A stretch of 64,000 nt of DNA from Aselliscus stoliczkanus. Taxonomy: Eukaryota; Chordata; Mammalia; Chiroptera; Hipposideridae. The notes below the pieces were generated by a model, which was not told the DNA's origin, ran no database searches, and saw only the letters and a list, made by a program, of their open reading frames with translations. The position numbers and the translations under genes were made by a program. Positions 24,201 to 35,159 of the stretch are shown one piece after another (position 1 is the stretch's first letter; each line of letters opens with the position of its first letter). The stretch is taken from assembly GCA_033961575.1 (NCBI GenBank), contig CM066728.1, positions 110,688,852 through 110,752,851 on the forward strand, read 5' to 3'.

Positions 24201-25984
24201 TGTTAATCCTACTGAGATAATATGAAGAGGTCTTATTTTTTTATTATTAAAACCGAATAAATGAGTGATGTTTTCTAGCTCTGAAAATGGGTATAAAGAA
24301 GGCAACCGCCCTGTGGTGACACTAGAAAGATAGAGACAGCTTTTCCTTTTTTCCTGCACCCGGATTCTGGCTTCTCCAGTTTTCCCAGCGTCTGTGGTCA
24401 TTCCATCACCACCGCAGCCACACCTGAAACTTTGACTAGTTTGAATCCTAGGGTTGGAATTACTGAGCTTCTTCCACTGATTCATTTTCATCACCTCTCC
24501 ACCTGACACTGTCATTACCATCCTACTGGGATTGGACATTGCTTTAAAGTTTCCAAAAGCTCAAACTTTGACCCCAACCACAACCCTGCCATCCCTCCTG
24601 AGCCCTTCTTCCCAGTCACATATTTTTCATTCTCTCTTCACCTCCTTTTCGTGCTCCGCTTTACCTAGTCCCTCCGACTTTCCCAATACCTGGTCAGACA
24701 CCCATGAAGCTGGCCTTTCGGCTCCGTCCTGAAGCTGGCTGCCTGCGGCCAGCCCTCATCCCACCGCCTCCTGTGCTCCCCTGGGGTTATCTCCTCACCT
24801 TCCTAGGTGTTGCCATTCCAATCCTTGCTGCCTTTGTCTGCTTTCCTCCCACACCTCTACCCCCAGACATTGAAACCAAGTGTTTGAAACTAGGTGCAGT
24901 AGAGAGTCGTACATTCAGTTTATGTAAATAGAGTTTTTGAGGGGGAGGGGATTCCTGAGCTTTATTATTAAAGATCTGTAGGAAATATCCAGGTGAAGGT
25001 TGATGAGCATAAGTGGGAAACAGAAGAAAATGGTCCAGATTGACGGAGAGAATCTGCTGAGAATATCCCAGCAGCATCACGAGTAAGGAGCCTGGAACGG
25101 TGGGGAGTTGACATACCAGGATGTAGGAGCCAGGCAGGGGAGAGACAAGGATAACTCTAAGGTTGTCTATTTGGTTGGTTGAACCATGTGGTGACTCAAC
25201 CTACAGGTAGAAACAGAACACCAGGATGAAGTGTGGATTGCATCAAGGTGAGCTTGACCTTCCTAAGGGTGAGAAAATCCTGCATGATGCTGGTCGGACT
25301 CTCCAAGAGGTGGGCTGTCATAGATCTGGAGCTCAGGAGAGAAAGCCAACCTGAAAGTATAGAGGGGAGTTGCCAGGGCCACAGGCATCCATTTACACTC
25401 TAGTTTCAAGCTGCCGAAACCATGTTTAACTAAAAGGTAAAAATGGAGACTTGAGCACAGTGCAGCCAGGAGACGAACAGGATGGGCCTCACGGAGGAGG
25501 CTGGCTCTAAAGCGGGGCGCTCTGGCTCCCACACACTCGTTCTGCCTCCTTCCTGCTTCCCTTGCTGTTCTCTTGTCACCCTGTACTGTGGATGTGGCAG
25601 GGTGTGGTCACTACGTCCTGGAAGCTTACAGGATACGCAGCCAGTGAAATTCACAAACTGAATGGACGCTTGTACAAACCCAGTACGAATTCTGAGGAGG
25701 AAGAATCTGATGGTTCCAACTTGGGTCGTGCATCCAATTCTATCGCAATAAGCTACAAGGAGGACAATGGAATTGTAGAGTATGGGGATAATTACTTTAT
25801 ACTTGTTCTTTAATCCTCAACTTGAAATCGTTTTTTACAATGTCTCCTTTCTTCTTATTCAACATAACTGAGTTTTCTGTAACTTGAACACAATTCTACC
25901 ATTTTGTAGATTGTATCATTCATTTGTCTCAGTGCACCTCTTTTGAACTGTGTTTCTTACGTAAATGGGTTATGTCTTACTTAT
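21286..25984. other. Unique non-coding sequence, no gene seen
   Basis: About 4.7 kb without a supportable exon or young repeat. A T-rich run (21598-21630) is present. 23300-23760 and 24530-24880 are more GC-rich with short overlapping ORFs. 24940-25260 weakly resembles the ancient unassigned repeat at 59700-60640, but too weakly to annotate. Confidence 0.45.
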
Positions 25985-26150
25985 CTTTGTACTTGATGTT
26001 TCTTTGCAGCACTAACTAGCTATCCCACAGCCCCCTCTGACAGAGTGTAAGCTCCTGGAAGGGAATGCATTTTTCCCCTTGTACTTTAATCCTCGCAGCT
26101 ATGAAGCCCCTTAGCAGCATAGGCTGTGGATAAACATTCAGTGAAGGAAG
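25985..26150 (+). mobile_element. LINE-2 3'-end fragment
   Basis: Matches the typical L2 tail. A 'gagtgtaagctcctggaagggaatgcat' block (26043-26070) is followed by 'cttgtactttaatcctcgcagc' and ends near a decayed 'gctcaataaatgtttgttgaatgaa' motif ('ggataaacattcagtgaaggaagga', 26128-26152). It is old and diverged. Confidence 0.7.
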
Positions 26151-26684
26151 GACTTTCAACAGCCCCTACCACCGTAATTAGCACGTCAGGAGCCCCTATG
26201 TAATTACTGACACCTCTGAGGCTCTCTGAAGTTATGCTAACTAGTCAATTAAAAAATGGAGATTTATTAGAAAGAATAAAGTTCATTGTTTTTAAAAGAT
26301 GATTTTCAATTTCCTAGACAACTAGTGTTTCTTTTACTCTATTCTACTCCCAGGATCTCTGATGGTAGCATGCAAAAATTAAGTCTCCCTTGAAATATCA
26401 GTTTATAAGATTAGACATAGGATGTATAATACCAACTGTGATATGAAGTTGTTTTTAAACTAAAACATGCATAGCACACACACACACCCAGAAAAAGAGA
26501 GAGTGGTGGGTCCATGAAATACACACTGAATGCCGCTTACTTCCCTGAACTTATTTTTATAGGATCTGTAGTCTAACTCAATCCACACCTACTGCGGTAG
26601 TCAGCTTTGTTGATGCCAAAACAGACATGTGGCAGGAATGGGAACAGCATAGAGGATGGAGCTGTCTGCCCTTTCCTGGAGAGT

Positions 26685-26892
26685 TAGTTTCAGGGGTACA
26701 TCATAGTTGTTCAACATTTATAGACCTAAAGAAGTCATCACCATGATTATAAGTCCAGCAACCATCTCACACCATACCACACTATCACAATATTATTGAC
26801 TATATTCCCTATGTTGTACACTACATCCCCATGGCTTACTTGTTTTATACCTGGAAATTTGGATCTTCTTACCCCCCTTCACCTTTTCCCTC
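26685..26892 (-). mobile_element. LINE-1 3'-UTR fragment, antisense
   Basis: Resembles the reverse complement of laurasiatherian L1 3' UTR. It has 'ttagtttcaggggtacatcatagttgttcaacattta' (26687-26722), 'agtccagcaaccatct', and the 'tattattgactatattccctatgttgtaca' block. It is followed directly by a second copy of the same unit with its own T-run, so it is probably a separate L1 end. Confidence 0.68.
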
Positions 26893-28285
26893 CTTTTTAA
26901 TTTTTTAAATTAGAGTTGACATTCAACTTTATAATGTAATGGTTAGATATTTATATAATTACAGTGATCCCCCTGGCTAGTCTAGTACCCACCTGGCACT
27001 ATACATATTTATTACCATATCGTTGACTATATCCCCTATGCTTATTTTACATCCCCATGACTATTTTGTAACTACCAATTTGTACTTCTTAATGTCTTCA
27101 CCTTTTCACCCTGCCCCCCACTCCCTCCCACCTATCACCCCAGCAAACCTAGTTCCAAACTGACACTATACATAGTTATTACAATATTATTGACTATATT
27201 CCTTATGCTATACCCTACAGCCCCACAACTGCTTTCTTTTTTGTTTGGTTTTTTTTTTTTTTTGAGGGCAGTGTCATTGACCCTCATATGTGGGACCGAA
27301 CCGGGGCCGCTGGCTTCCCAAGCCAGCGCTTAACCACCGCGCCACTTGGCCGGCCCCCCACAACTGCTTTCTAACAACCAATTTGTACTTCTCAATCCCT
27401 TCCCTTTTTTCACGCACATCACCAAAACGCCTCCCATCTGGCAACCATCAAAATGTTTCTGTATCTATGAGTTTGTTTCTGTTTTGTTTATTTTGTTCTT
27501 TAAATCCCACATATAAGCAAAATCACATTGTATCTGTCTTTCTCTGCCTGGCATACCACACTCAGTACAATACCCTTCAGTGTTGGGGGAGTTGGGTGGG
27601 GTGGGGTCCCAGTGAGTCAGCAGATGGAGCAGTGGAGCTCACCAGGCCAATCAGATTCAGATTTGGATGGAAGGGGCGGGCTCAACACAGGAAAGATGGC
27701 GCCCGTTTCTGGGCTGTATGGGGGGAAAGTGATGACTGTCCTCCAGCTCTTGCCCTGAGGCCAAACTCCTCAGTTTGCCCCCTGCATGCCTCCAACACCC
27801 CCTGAGTCACCATCCCTGAGCTGGAGCCCAAGGTGAGTGCCTGCGAGCGAGTCTGTGCTCAGACTGTTTAAAAGAGCGTCTGCAATTCCTGCCGCCTTCC
27901 ACCCCTCCCGGATGGGTGGAATCCCCACTGTTTTGCACAGCCAGGTATTGTGGAGGCTCCTCTTTCCAGCACTAGTACTCTGGGCTGGGGAGCTTGGTGT
28001 GGGGCTCCTTGCTTCTGTCGGGGGAACCTCCATGGCGGAGGTATCCCTCCTAATAATTCTCAGCCACCACAGGGAGGTTTGGGTCGGGCCCATTTAGCAT
28101 CTCCAACCCTCCTCCCAGTCTCGACATGGCTTCTTCTCTATATCATTAGTTATAAAACTTCTGTTCAGCTGGACTTCAGGTGGTTTTCCACGTTGATTGT
28201 TCTATAATTTAGCTGTAATTTTAACGTGGTCATGGAAGGATGCAGGCACAGTGTTATTTACTCGGCCATCTAGGATCTCCTCCAC
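26893..28285 (-). mobile_element. Internally deleted LINE-1: 5' UTR joined to 3' UTR, antisense
   Basis: Read on the minus strand, the element starts near 28285 with GGAGGAGATCCTAGATGG, like the opening of laurasiatherian L1 5' UTRs. It runs through a GC-rich 5'-UTR-like stretch (28285 to about 27590). It then passes without ORF1 or ORF2 into L1 3'-UTR sequence (about 27580-26893) ending at an A-rich tail (T-rich on the plus strand near 26896-26920). The 3'-UTR part holds two partly repeated units. A SINE is inserted at 27238-27355. The 5'-UTR call rests on family recognition from memory, and the junction position is approximate. Two adjacent unrelated insertions are an alternative. Confidence 0.62.
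27238..27355 (-). mobile_element. Short tRNA-derived SINE (GGGCCGGCC family), antisense
   Basis: Same family as 16831. The minus strand has the GGCCGGCC head, A-box-like TGGCGCGGTGGTT, an anticodon-arm-like hairpin, B-box-like GGTTCGGTCC (one G short), the 'atatgagggtcaatgacactgccctc' body and an A-tail. The target-site duplication CCCCACAACTGCTTTCT lies at 27221-27237 and 27356-27372; its leading Cs overlap the SINE head. It interrupts an antisense L1 3' UTR. Confidence 0.93.
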
Positions 28286-28289
28286 TAAT

Positions 28290-29260
28290 CTGTGGTTTTA
28301 AATGTTCTACATTAGACATATGGTTCTTTGCTTTTGTTTAAATTAGTCATTATTTTTTCTGTAAACACATCTGTAGCAAATGTTGATAATGCTGGTACAG
28401 AAAAGACTCCCACATAGGCAAATGAAACCACCACCATGTAAACTTCAATGAGTGCTTGCACAAGGGGGGAAGGGAAAAGCATTCTGAACCTTTCAAATGA
28501 CATTCCTCCTGGTACAATATGCTGTGATGCTTAAGGCGAATTGTTCACCTAAAGTTATATATTCTATATGCATCGATTAAATTATTAGCAGTGCATTCAT
28601 TAAAATGAATCTTTTCCTAAAGCTTCAAGTATTTTTAGTTTTTTTACATCATATAGTAAATATAGTAAATTCAAGTAAGTACAGTTTTTACATATCACAA
28701 TGCAAGGAAGCTATGCAATGAAAGTTATATAGACCAACTTGTATGCGATTTGGTGATATTTCACCAAAAGACATCATTTACATTAAAGGAAAAATTATGA
28801 AATGAGGACATGATTCCATGTTGACTAGGCAGGTCTAGATTTACTTTGTTGTGCAGATAGCATCGCAAGGACATGGAATTTCTTCTCAATGCCTCTCCCA
28901 CATCAGGGGGGCAGGGCATGATCATCTCCCTGATACTACTTTCATGATCTTTTACGAACATGGTCATGTTCACCCTAGCATGACCCCTGAGCTTGTGCTG
29001 GCTTCTTGTTCGTTGTTTTATTTTACTCGTGCATGGAGTATGGCAATTATTTAACAGCAAAAACACATCCTCTGTTTCTAAGAAAGGTGACATGCTATTT
29101 ATTATATGAGAGGAAAGTCATTCATGATTTAAAGTATCTTTGAAATGAGAAGAAATTATAATTGATAGGCAGCCTTCATTATGGAAAGATAATTTCATTA
29201 AATTCCATTTAATTCCAAATGCATTTAAAGTTTTTATAATCATGAATGAAATGAACAGTG
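28290..29260. other. Unique AT-rich sequence, no gene seen
   Basis: No exon, RNA gene or clear repeat is recognised in this stretch of almost 1 kb. Short overlapping frames near 28760-29100 have no recognisable domain. Confidence 0.5.
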
Positions 29261-29264
29261 TGAA

Positions 29265-30779
29265 TAAAATGGACCACCTACTTACACCATATATGAACTC
29301 AAAATGGATTAAAGACTTAAATGCAAGACCTGAAACCATAAGATTCCTAGAAGAAAACATAGGGAATAAATTTGCAGACATTACCCTGAGTATTATTTTT
29401 ACTGATATATCCCCTTGGGCTAAGGAAATAAAAGAAAAAATGAACATATGGGATTACATCAAACTTAAAAGTTTTTTCACAGCAAACGAAATCATCAATA
29501 AAACAAAAAGGCAGCCTACTGAATGGGAGAAGATATTTGCCAATGATATATCTGATGAGGGGTTAATATCCAAAATTTATAAAACACTCATGAAACTCAA
29601 CACCAAAAAAACAAACAACCCAATTAAAAAAATGGGCAGAGGATATGAACAGGCATTTCTCTAAAGAGGACATACAGATGGCCAACAGGCATATGAAAAA
29701 AATCTTCAACCTCACTAATCATCAGAGAAATGCAAATAAAAACCACAATGAGATACCACCTCACTCTGGTCAAAATGGGTATCATCAATAAATCAACAAA
29801 CAACAAGTGCTGGCGGGGCTGTGGGGAAAAAGGGACCCTGGTGCACTGTTGGTGGGACTGCAGATTGGTGTAGCCATTATGGAAATCAGTATGGGGGTAT
29901 CTCAAAAAACTGTAAATGGAACTACTGTGTGACCCAGCAAGTCCACTCTTGGGTATCTACCCAGAAGAATCCAGGACACTAATTCGAAAAAAATATATGC
30001 ACCCCTATGTTTATTGCAGTGCTATTTACACTAGCCAAGACTTGGAAACAACCAAAATGCCCATCGGTAGATGACTGGATTAAGAAACTGTGGTACATTT
30101 ATACAATGGAGTATTACTCCGCTATAAAAAAGAATGAAATCGTACCATTTGCAACGATATGGATGGACCTAGAGACTATTATGTTAAGTGAAATAAGTCA
30201 GTCGGAGAAAGACAAATACCATATGATCTCACTTATATGTGGAATCTGAAAAACGGAATGAACGAGCAAAATAAACAGAAACAGACTCACAGATATAGAG
30301 GAAAAACAGGGCTGCTAGATGGGAGAGGGGTGGGGATGAGGGAGAAGGGGAAGGGATTAGACAGCATAAATAAGCAACTACAATATTGCCACAGAGATAA
30401 GAAAGACAGTTCGGGGAATATAATAATGTTGTAAATATTTTGTGGGGTGTCAGATGGCCACATGTCTTGTTGGGGTGACCACTTCATGGATGGAGTGGAG
30501 GCTTGATCACTGCACTGTACCCTTGAAGCTGATGTTGTCTAATATTGTATGCCAACTGTAATTGAATATATAGATAGTCACGGGATGTGGAGTATACTGT
30601 GGAAGGGAGTCAAGGGAATTGTAATGGATATGTATGATATGGGGGGGAATGGGGTGGTGAATGGGGGAGGGGGGTTGTCATTTTGAGGGGTAAAAAATAT
30701 AACTATTGCACTGTGTGTTGTACACCTGAAACTATTTTTTTTAAATGTTTATTTCACAATAAAAGAATTAAAAAAAAAT
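29265..30779 (+). mobile_element. 5'-truncated LINE-1: ORF2 C-terminus and 3' UTR
   Basis: The frame from about 29270 encodes the ORF2p C-terminal region, with recognisable '[14 protein letters not shown]', 'WDYIKLKSF', '[10 protein letters not shown]' and 'KTNNPIKK' blocks. The segment at 30007-30249 gives 'KTWKQPKCPSVDDWIKK' and 'TMEYYSAIKKNE', ending at a TGA at 30247-30249. Between them the frame is broken: three single-base shifts, each in an A7 run (29626-29632, 29696-29702, 29987-29993), and in-frame stops at 29871 and 29912. The 3' UTR contains the G-rich tract (30636-30675) usual for L1, and the element ends in an A-rich tail. The 5' truncation is typical of L1. It cannot make a working protein. 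Confidence 0.92.
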
Positions 30780-30945
30780 TGAAAAAGAAATGCTGAACTA
30801 TAACAGATAACAGGAAATTGTTGGAGTATTGAAAGATATAGAATGATGGACAAATAAAGAAAAGTTGCTTTATAAAATAGCAAATTTATAGAACTTATCA
30901 TATAGACAGAATTGCATTTGAGTCATTAAAACTACATTATATGCA

Positions 30946-31073
30946 GGGCCGGCCGAGTGGCGCGGTGGTTAAGCGCTGGCCTGGGAAGCCAGCGGCCCCG
31001 GTTCGGTCCCACATATGAGGGCCAGTGACACTGCCCTCAAAAAAAAACAAAAAACAAAGAAACAAAAAAAACC
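30946..31073 (+). mobile_element. Short tRNA-derived SINE (GGGCCGGCC family), sense
   Basis: Starts at GGGCCGGCC, with A-box-like TGGCGCGGTGGTT (30959-30971), an anticodon-arm-like hairpin, B-box-like GGTTCGGTCC, the 'atatgagggccagtgacactgccctc' body and an A-rich tail with C and G interruptions. A target-site duplication AAAACTACATTAT lies at 30928-30940 and 31074-31086; a few bases (ATGCA) sit between the left copy and the element. Confidence 0.93.
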
Positions 31074-31499
31074 AAAACTACATTATGCAAGTAGGTTTAA
31101 GTAGACTATATAATAGTGTCATGGATGAGAACTGTAACAACTGTCAAGCACTACAGGTGTTTTAGGCTATAGCTAAGTCAGGGCTTCTGGGGTTTAAGAG
31201 AGTTGAAGGTAATCACACTTAGTGGCAATGGGAATGGGTTACACATTCTATGTGTTACACATTCCAGGTTGGACCCTAAGGCACATCTTATGTTTTCACA
31301 AGGAAAGTATGCTCTCCTTTCAAATCTATTAGATGAAATGTGATGATAGATGGAGTGTCTGGAGGGAGCTGGGTTATGATGCTTAAAATAGGTGAAAAGA
31401 CAGCTGTGAAAGACCCTCCAACAAATGACATTTATGAAATTGAAGACTTAATTTTAGAATTTTAAACATTAAGCTAACATTTAGATCTAGGACTCATTA

Positions 31500-34400
31500 A
31501 GAAGTTTTTTTTTGCTTGTTTTTTGTTTTTGTATTTTTTTAATATGGAGCAAAGTATTGATGCAGGATTTCATTAGCGTTTTTTGTTTGTTTGTTTGTTT
31601 CTTTGTTTGTTTTCTGCTCATGGATACACACTTGTTCCAGCACCATTTGTTGAAAAACTTATCTTTTCTCCATTAATTTGTCTTCGCACCTTTTTCAAAA
31701 CCGAGTTGTCCATGTATGTGTGTACCTATTTCTGGACTCTATTCGGTTCCATAAATCTATCTTCCTATTTTTTATGTCAATATCACATTATCTTGATGGC
31801 CATAGCTTTATAATAAATATTGACAACAAGTATTATTAGTCCTTTGAGTTTGTCCTACTGTCTCAAAATTTTCAAAGTTGTTTTGAGGTACTTTTTGAGG
31901 TAGGACAATTATTCTAGGTAGAATCTATAGTAATTTCATCTCTCATGCATGATATTAGTAAGTTTTATCTAGATCGAGTATATGTATAGATCTTCTCAAG
32001 ACCAACGTTTGATTTCAGTTATTTTTTGTCATTATTTTTCTGGTGTTTATTTCATTTTCCTCTTCTCTGATGTCTAGGTTTTTTTGTTTGTTTGTTGTTA
32101 GCATAATAAATAGGATTACATTTGCTCTTCTTTTCCTAGATTCTCACTGGGAAAGCTGAAGGGATTCATGTGAGAGTTTTCTTCTTTTCAAATGTAAACA
32201 TTTATTGCCACACTCCTATTCCTCTCCCTGCTGTGTGTGGACCACTTTAGCTGCTGCCCACAAATTGGGTTATATTATGTTTGGATTTTTTATTTAGACC
32301 AAACTTCTTTCTAACATCTTAATTTGTGATTTATTTTTTGATAGTTGAGTCCTTTGGAAGTAGGTTGTTTCCAAATATTGGAGATTTTCTAGAAATCTAT
32401 TATTGATTTCTAACTGAATCAATTGTGGTAAGAGAAAATACTTTGCATAGATTGAATTATTTTACATTTATTGAGACCTGTTTTACGACTTCTGTATGCT
32501 GTTTTACTAAATATTTCCTAATCTTTGGATAGGGTGTCCTAGAAATATTGCTCAGGTAAAGTTAATTGATTGTGTTTAAACATTGTGTGTTCTTAAGATT
32601 TTCTCTCAACTTCTTCTATTAGTTACTGAGAGATAGGTATTAAAATCTTTGAATGTAATTATTGATTTGCCTATTTCTCCTTATAGTAGTATTATTTTTT
32701 GTTTCATATGTTGAAGCTATTATTAGGTTCATAAAACTTAAAGATTGTTAAGTCCTCTGGATAAACAGATGATGTATAATTGTGGAATACTTTTCCTTAT
32801 ACATGGTCATATGATTTTATCTGATACACACTTTATCTGACATGCATTTTGATTGCTTTTGGTTAGCACAATATACTTTTTTCCATCCATTTATTTTTAA
32901 CCTGTTTGTGTTTTTAAGTGTGTTTATTGGAGACCGAGTATAATTTGTTATTTCTCTTTACATTTTTATTTATTTGATAATCTCTGCCTCTTAATTTGGG
33001 TGCTTGGATCATTTATAGTTAAAGCAATCTTTGATTTCATTAGGCTTAAATATATCATCTTGCTCTTGCTTTCTAATTGTCCTTTCTGTTTTTTTGTCTC
33101 TTCTATCTGACTTCATTTGAAATGACTTCCTTTTTTTTTTATGATACCATTTGATCTCCTTTGTGGCTTATTAGATATAATTCTTTGTTTTGCCAATTTG
33201 GTGGTATGTTAGGGTCCATAACATACATTTTGAACATATCAGAGTCCCACTTTAAGTGATATTACATCACTTCATTAACATTACAAGAATCTTATAATCA
33301 TAAAATTTTATTTCTCATCATCTCCCAAACATTGTGCTATTGTTGTCAAACACTTGAGGTTTACTTATAAACACTAGGGTACAGTATCATTGTTTTTATA
33401 TAAATTATCAATTGGCTTTTAAAGATATTTAAGTGATAATAATAATAACAACAATAATAAAAACTACCCATGTAGTTTCTGCTTCCAGTGCATTTATTTA
33501 CATGGTGTATAATCATAGTTTTTCCGGTATCATTTTCCTCCTAAAACACTTTCTTTAACATTGTTTTTAGTGTAGATCTGAGCTCATTATTGCAGCTTTT
33601 GTATATGTCAACATTTAAAAAAAATTGTACCTGTGATTTTAAAATATGTTTTTATCGGGCATTTGATACTAATAGGTTTTTTTTCTTTCAGTAGTTTAAA
33701 GATATCAAGTTTTTTCAATAAGAACTTTGTCATCATCCTTATCTTTGCTCCTCTACATGTAAAGCCTTTATTTTGTTGCTTATAAGATTTTTTTTTTTTG
33801 TAATCATCTTATTTGAGTAATATGAATATGATGGGACGTGGTGTAGGCTTTATTTGTTTTCAAGTTTCTTATGTTTGGAATTTGTTGAGTTTCTTGGATG
33901 TGTTTGTTGATGATATTCATAAAATTTGAAACATTTCATCTGTTATTTCTTCAATCATTTTTTCTTCCTCCTTCCCCACCCCAGAGTGTCTAAGTACATG
34001 TATATTGATCCATTCCCCTTACTACTGGCACTCTATTTATTTTAAAAATTCTCTCTGCCTATCATTTTATGTAGTTTCTTTCACTATGTCTTCAAGTTTA
34101 AAATGTATTCTTCTTCAATGTCTAAAGTGAAATTAACCCCATCCACTGAAACTTTCATCCCATACATAGATTTTTCATCACCCGAAGTCCACTTTTGATC
34201 TGCTTTATGACTTCCATGTCTGTATTTAACTTTCTGAACATACAGAGTATAATTTAACAACTTTTCAAATGTCTTTGCCTGCCAATTCTGACATCTGTGT
34301 AATTCCTGGTTGATTCTGATGGGGTGACTTTTCTCTTCACCATGGGTCACATTTTTCTGCATCTTTGTGCACCGAGCAATGTTTGATTGGATCATTGGCA

Positions 34401-35157
34401 TTGTGAGTTGTACCTTATTGGTTGTTGAATATTTCTGTATACCTATAAATACTATTGGTCTTTTTGCCCCTCTCCCTTGCTTCACAATAGTTATATTATT
34501 TGGAAGCAGTTTGACCCTCTCAGGTCCTGCTTTTAAAGCTTGTTAGGTAGGGTGGGTGCAGCGCTCAGTCTATGGCTAGTTAGTCCTCCCTGCTCAAATA
34601 GCACCTTCCTGAGGACTCTGCTCAATGCTCACAAATCATGGGGGTTTCTAGGGTTTGGTTAAAACAGGCATTCTTCCCGGACTTGGAGGAGCACTCAGCA
34701 CTAGTACCTCTTGTTATTTGGGGTAATTTTTTCCCAGCTTCGGAAGTTCCTTCACTTGTATGTTCTGATCAGCACAGGGCTAAGTGTTGTGGAGGATCTT
34801 TGGGGGTCCTCAGAGGCCTGTCTCTATGCAGGGTTCTCCTCGTGGGTACCCTGCTCTGCCATGCTGTCACCACCTTCATCATCCTGGATGGTCAGTTGTG
34901 TCTCCTCAGGGAGAGGAGCCCACTGGGCTCCACCAAGAATCACCTCCCCATATTCTGCATTTGCGCCTGGACACCCCGTCAGGAGAGTCAGGACTATCAC
35001 AGGGCTGGCAGGGGGAGTGCCCATGTCTCAGGTCCTACCTTGTCTGAATTGCGTGTTCTGAAACCATTATATTATTATATAATATGTCTGTTTTCAGTTA
35101 TTTCAACCAGAGGATAAATCTGGTTCCTGTTTCTCCATCTTGATTTGAAATGGAATT
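31500..35157 (-). mobile_element. Old LINE-1 with 5' UTR, antisense, degraded
   Basis: Two parts. 31610-31870 is antisense ORF2 ('tccagcaccatttgttgaaaaac...', '...tattgacaacaag'). From about 32100 to 35157 the plus strand reads like the antisense of old L1 5' UTR. Familiar landmarks include the 'gtttgattggatcattggcattgtgagttgtacc' type block near 34380 and the 'ggaagcagtttgaccctctcaggtcctgcttttaaagc' block near 34502. It ends at a CCATCTTGA motif (35135-35143), where sense L1 5' ends usually begin. T-runs at the left could mark a 3' tail. ORF1 and most of ORF2 are not apparent. ORFs here, including a 159-codon frame at 34638, are chance frames in non-coding UTR. Confidence 0.65.
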
Positions 35158-35159
35158 CC

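Noticed and set aside
25562..25813. 83-codon frame with an acidic stretch
   Set aside because: Looked exon-like at first, but there is no recognisable domain and no clear splice context.
27290..27805. 171-codon open frame
   Set aside because: It starts inside a SINE and crosses an L1 3' UTR and L1 5'-UTR-like sequence; its start and composition come from the repeats.
30946..31035. Possible tRNA gene
   Set aside because: A- and B-box-like blocks and an anticodon-like loop are present, but the A-tail, target-site duplication and many copies show it is a SINE.
34638..35117. 159-codon plus-strand frame with overlapping frames
   Set aside because: It lies in antisense L1 5'-UTR-like sequence and other frames are open too, so it reflects composition rather than a gene.
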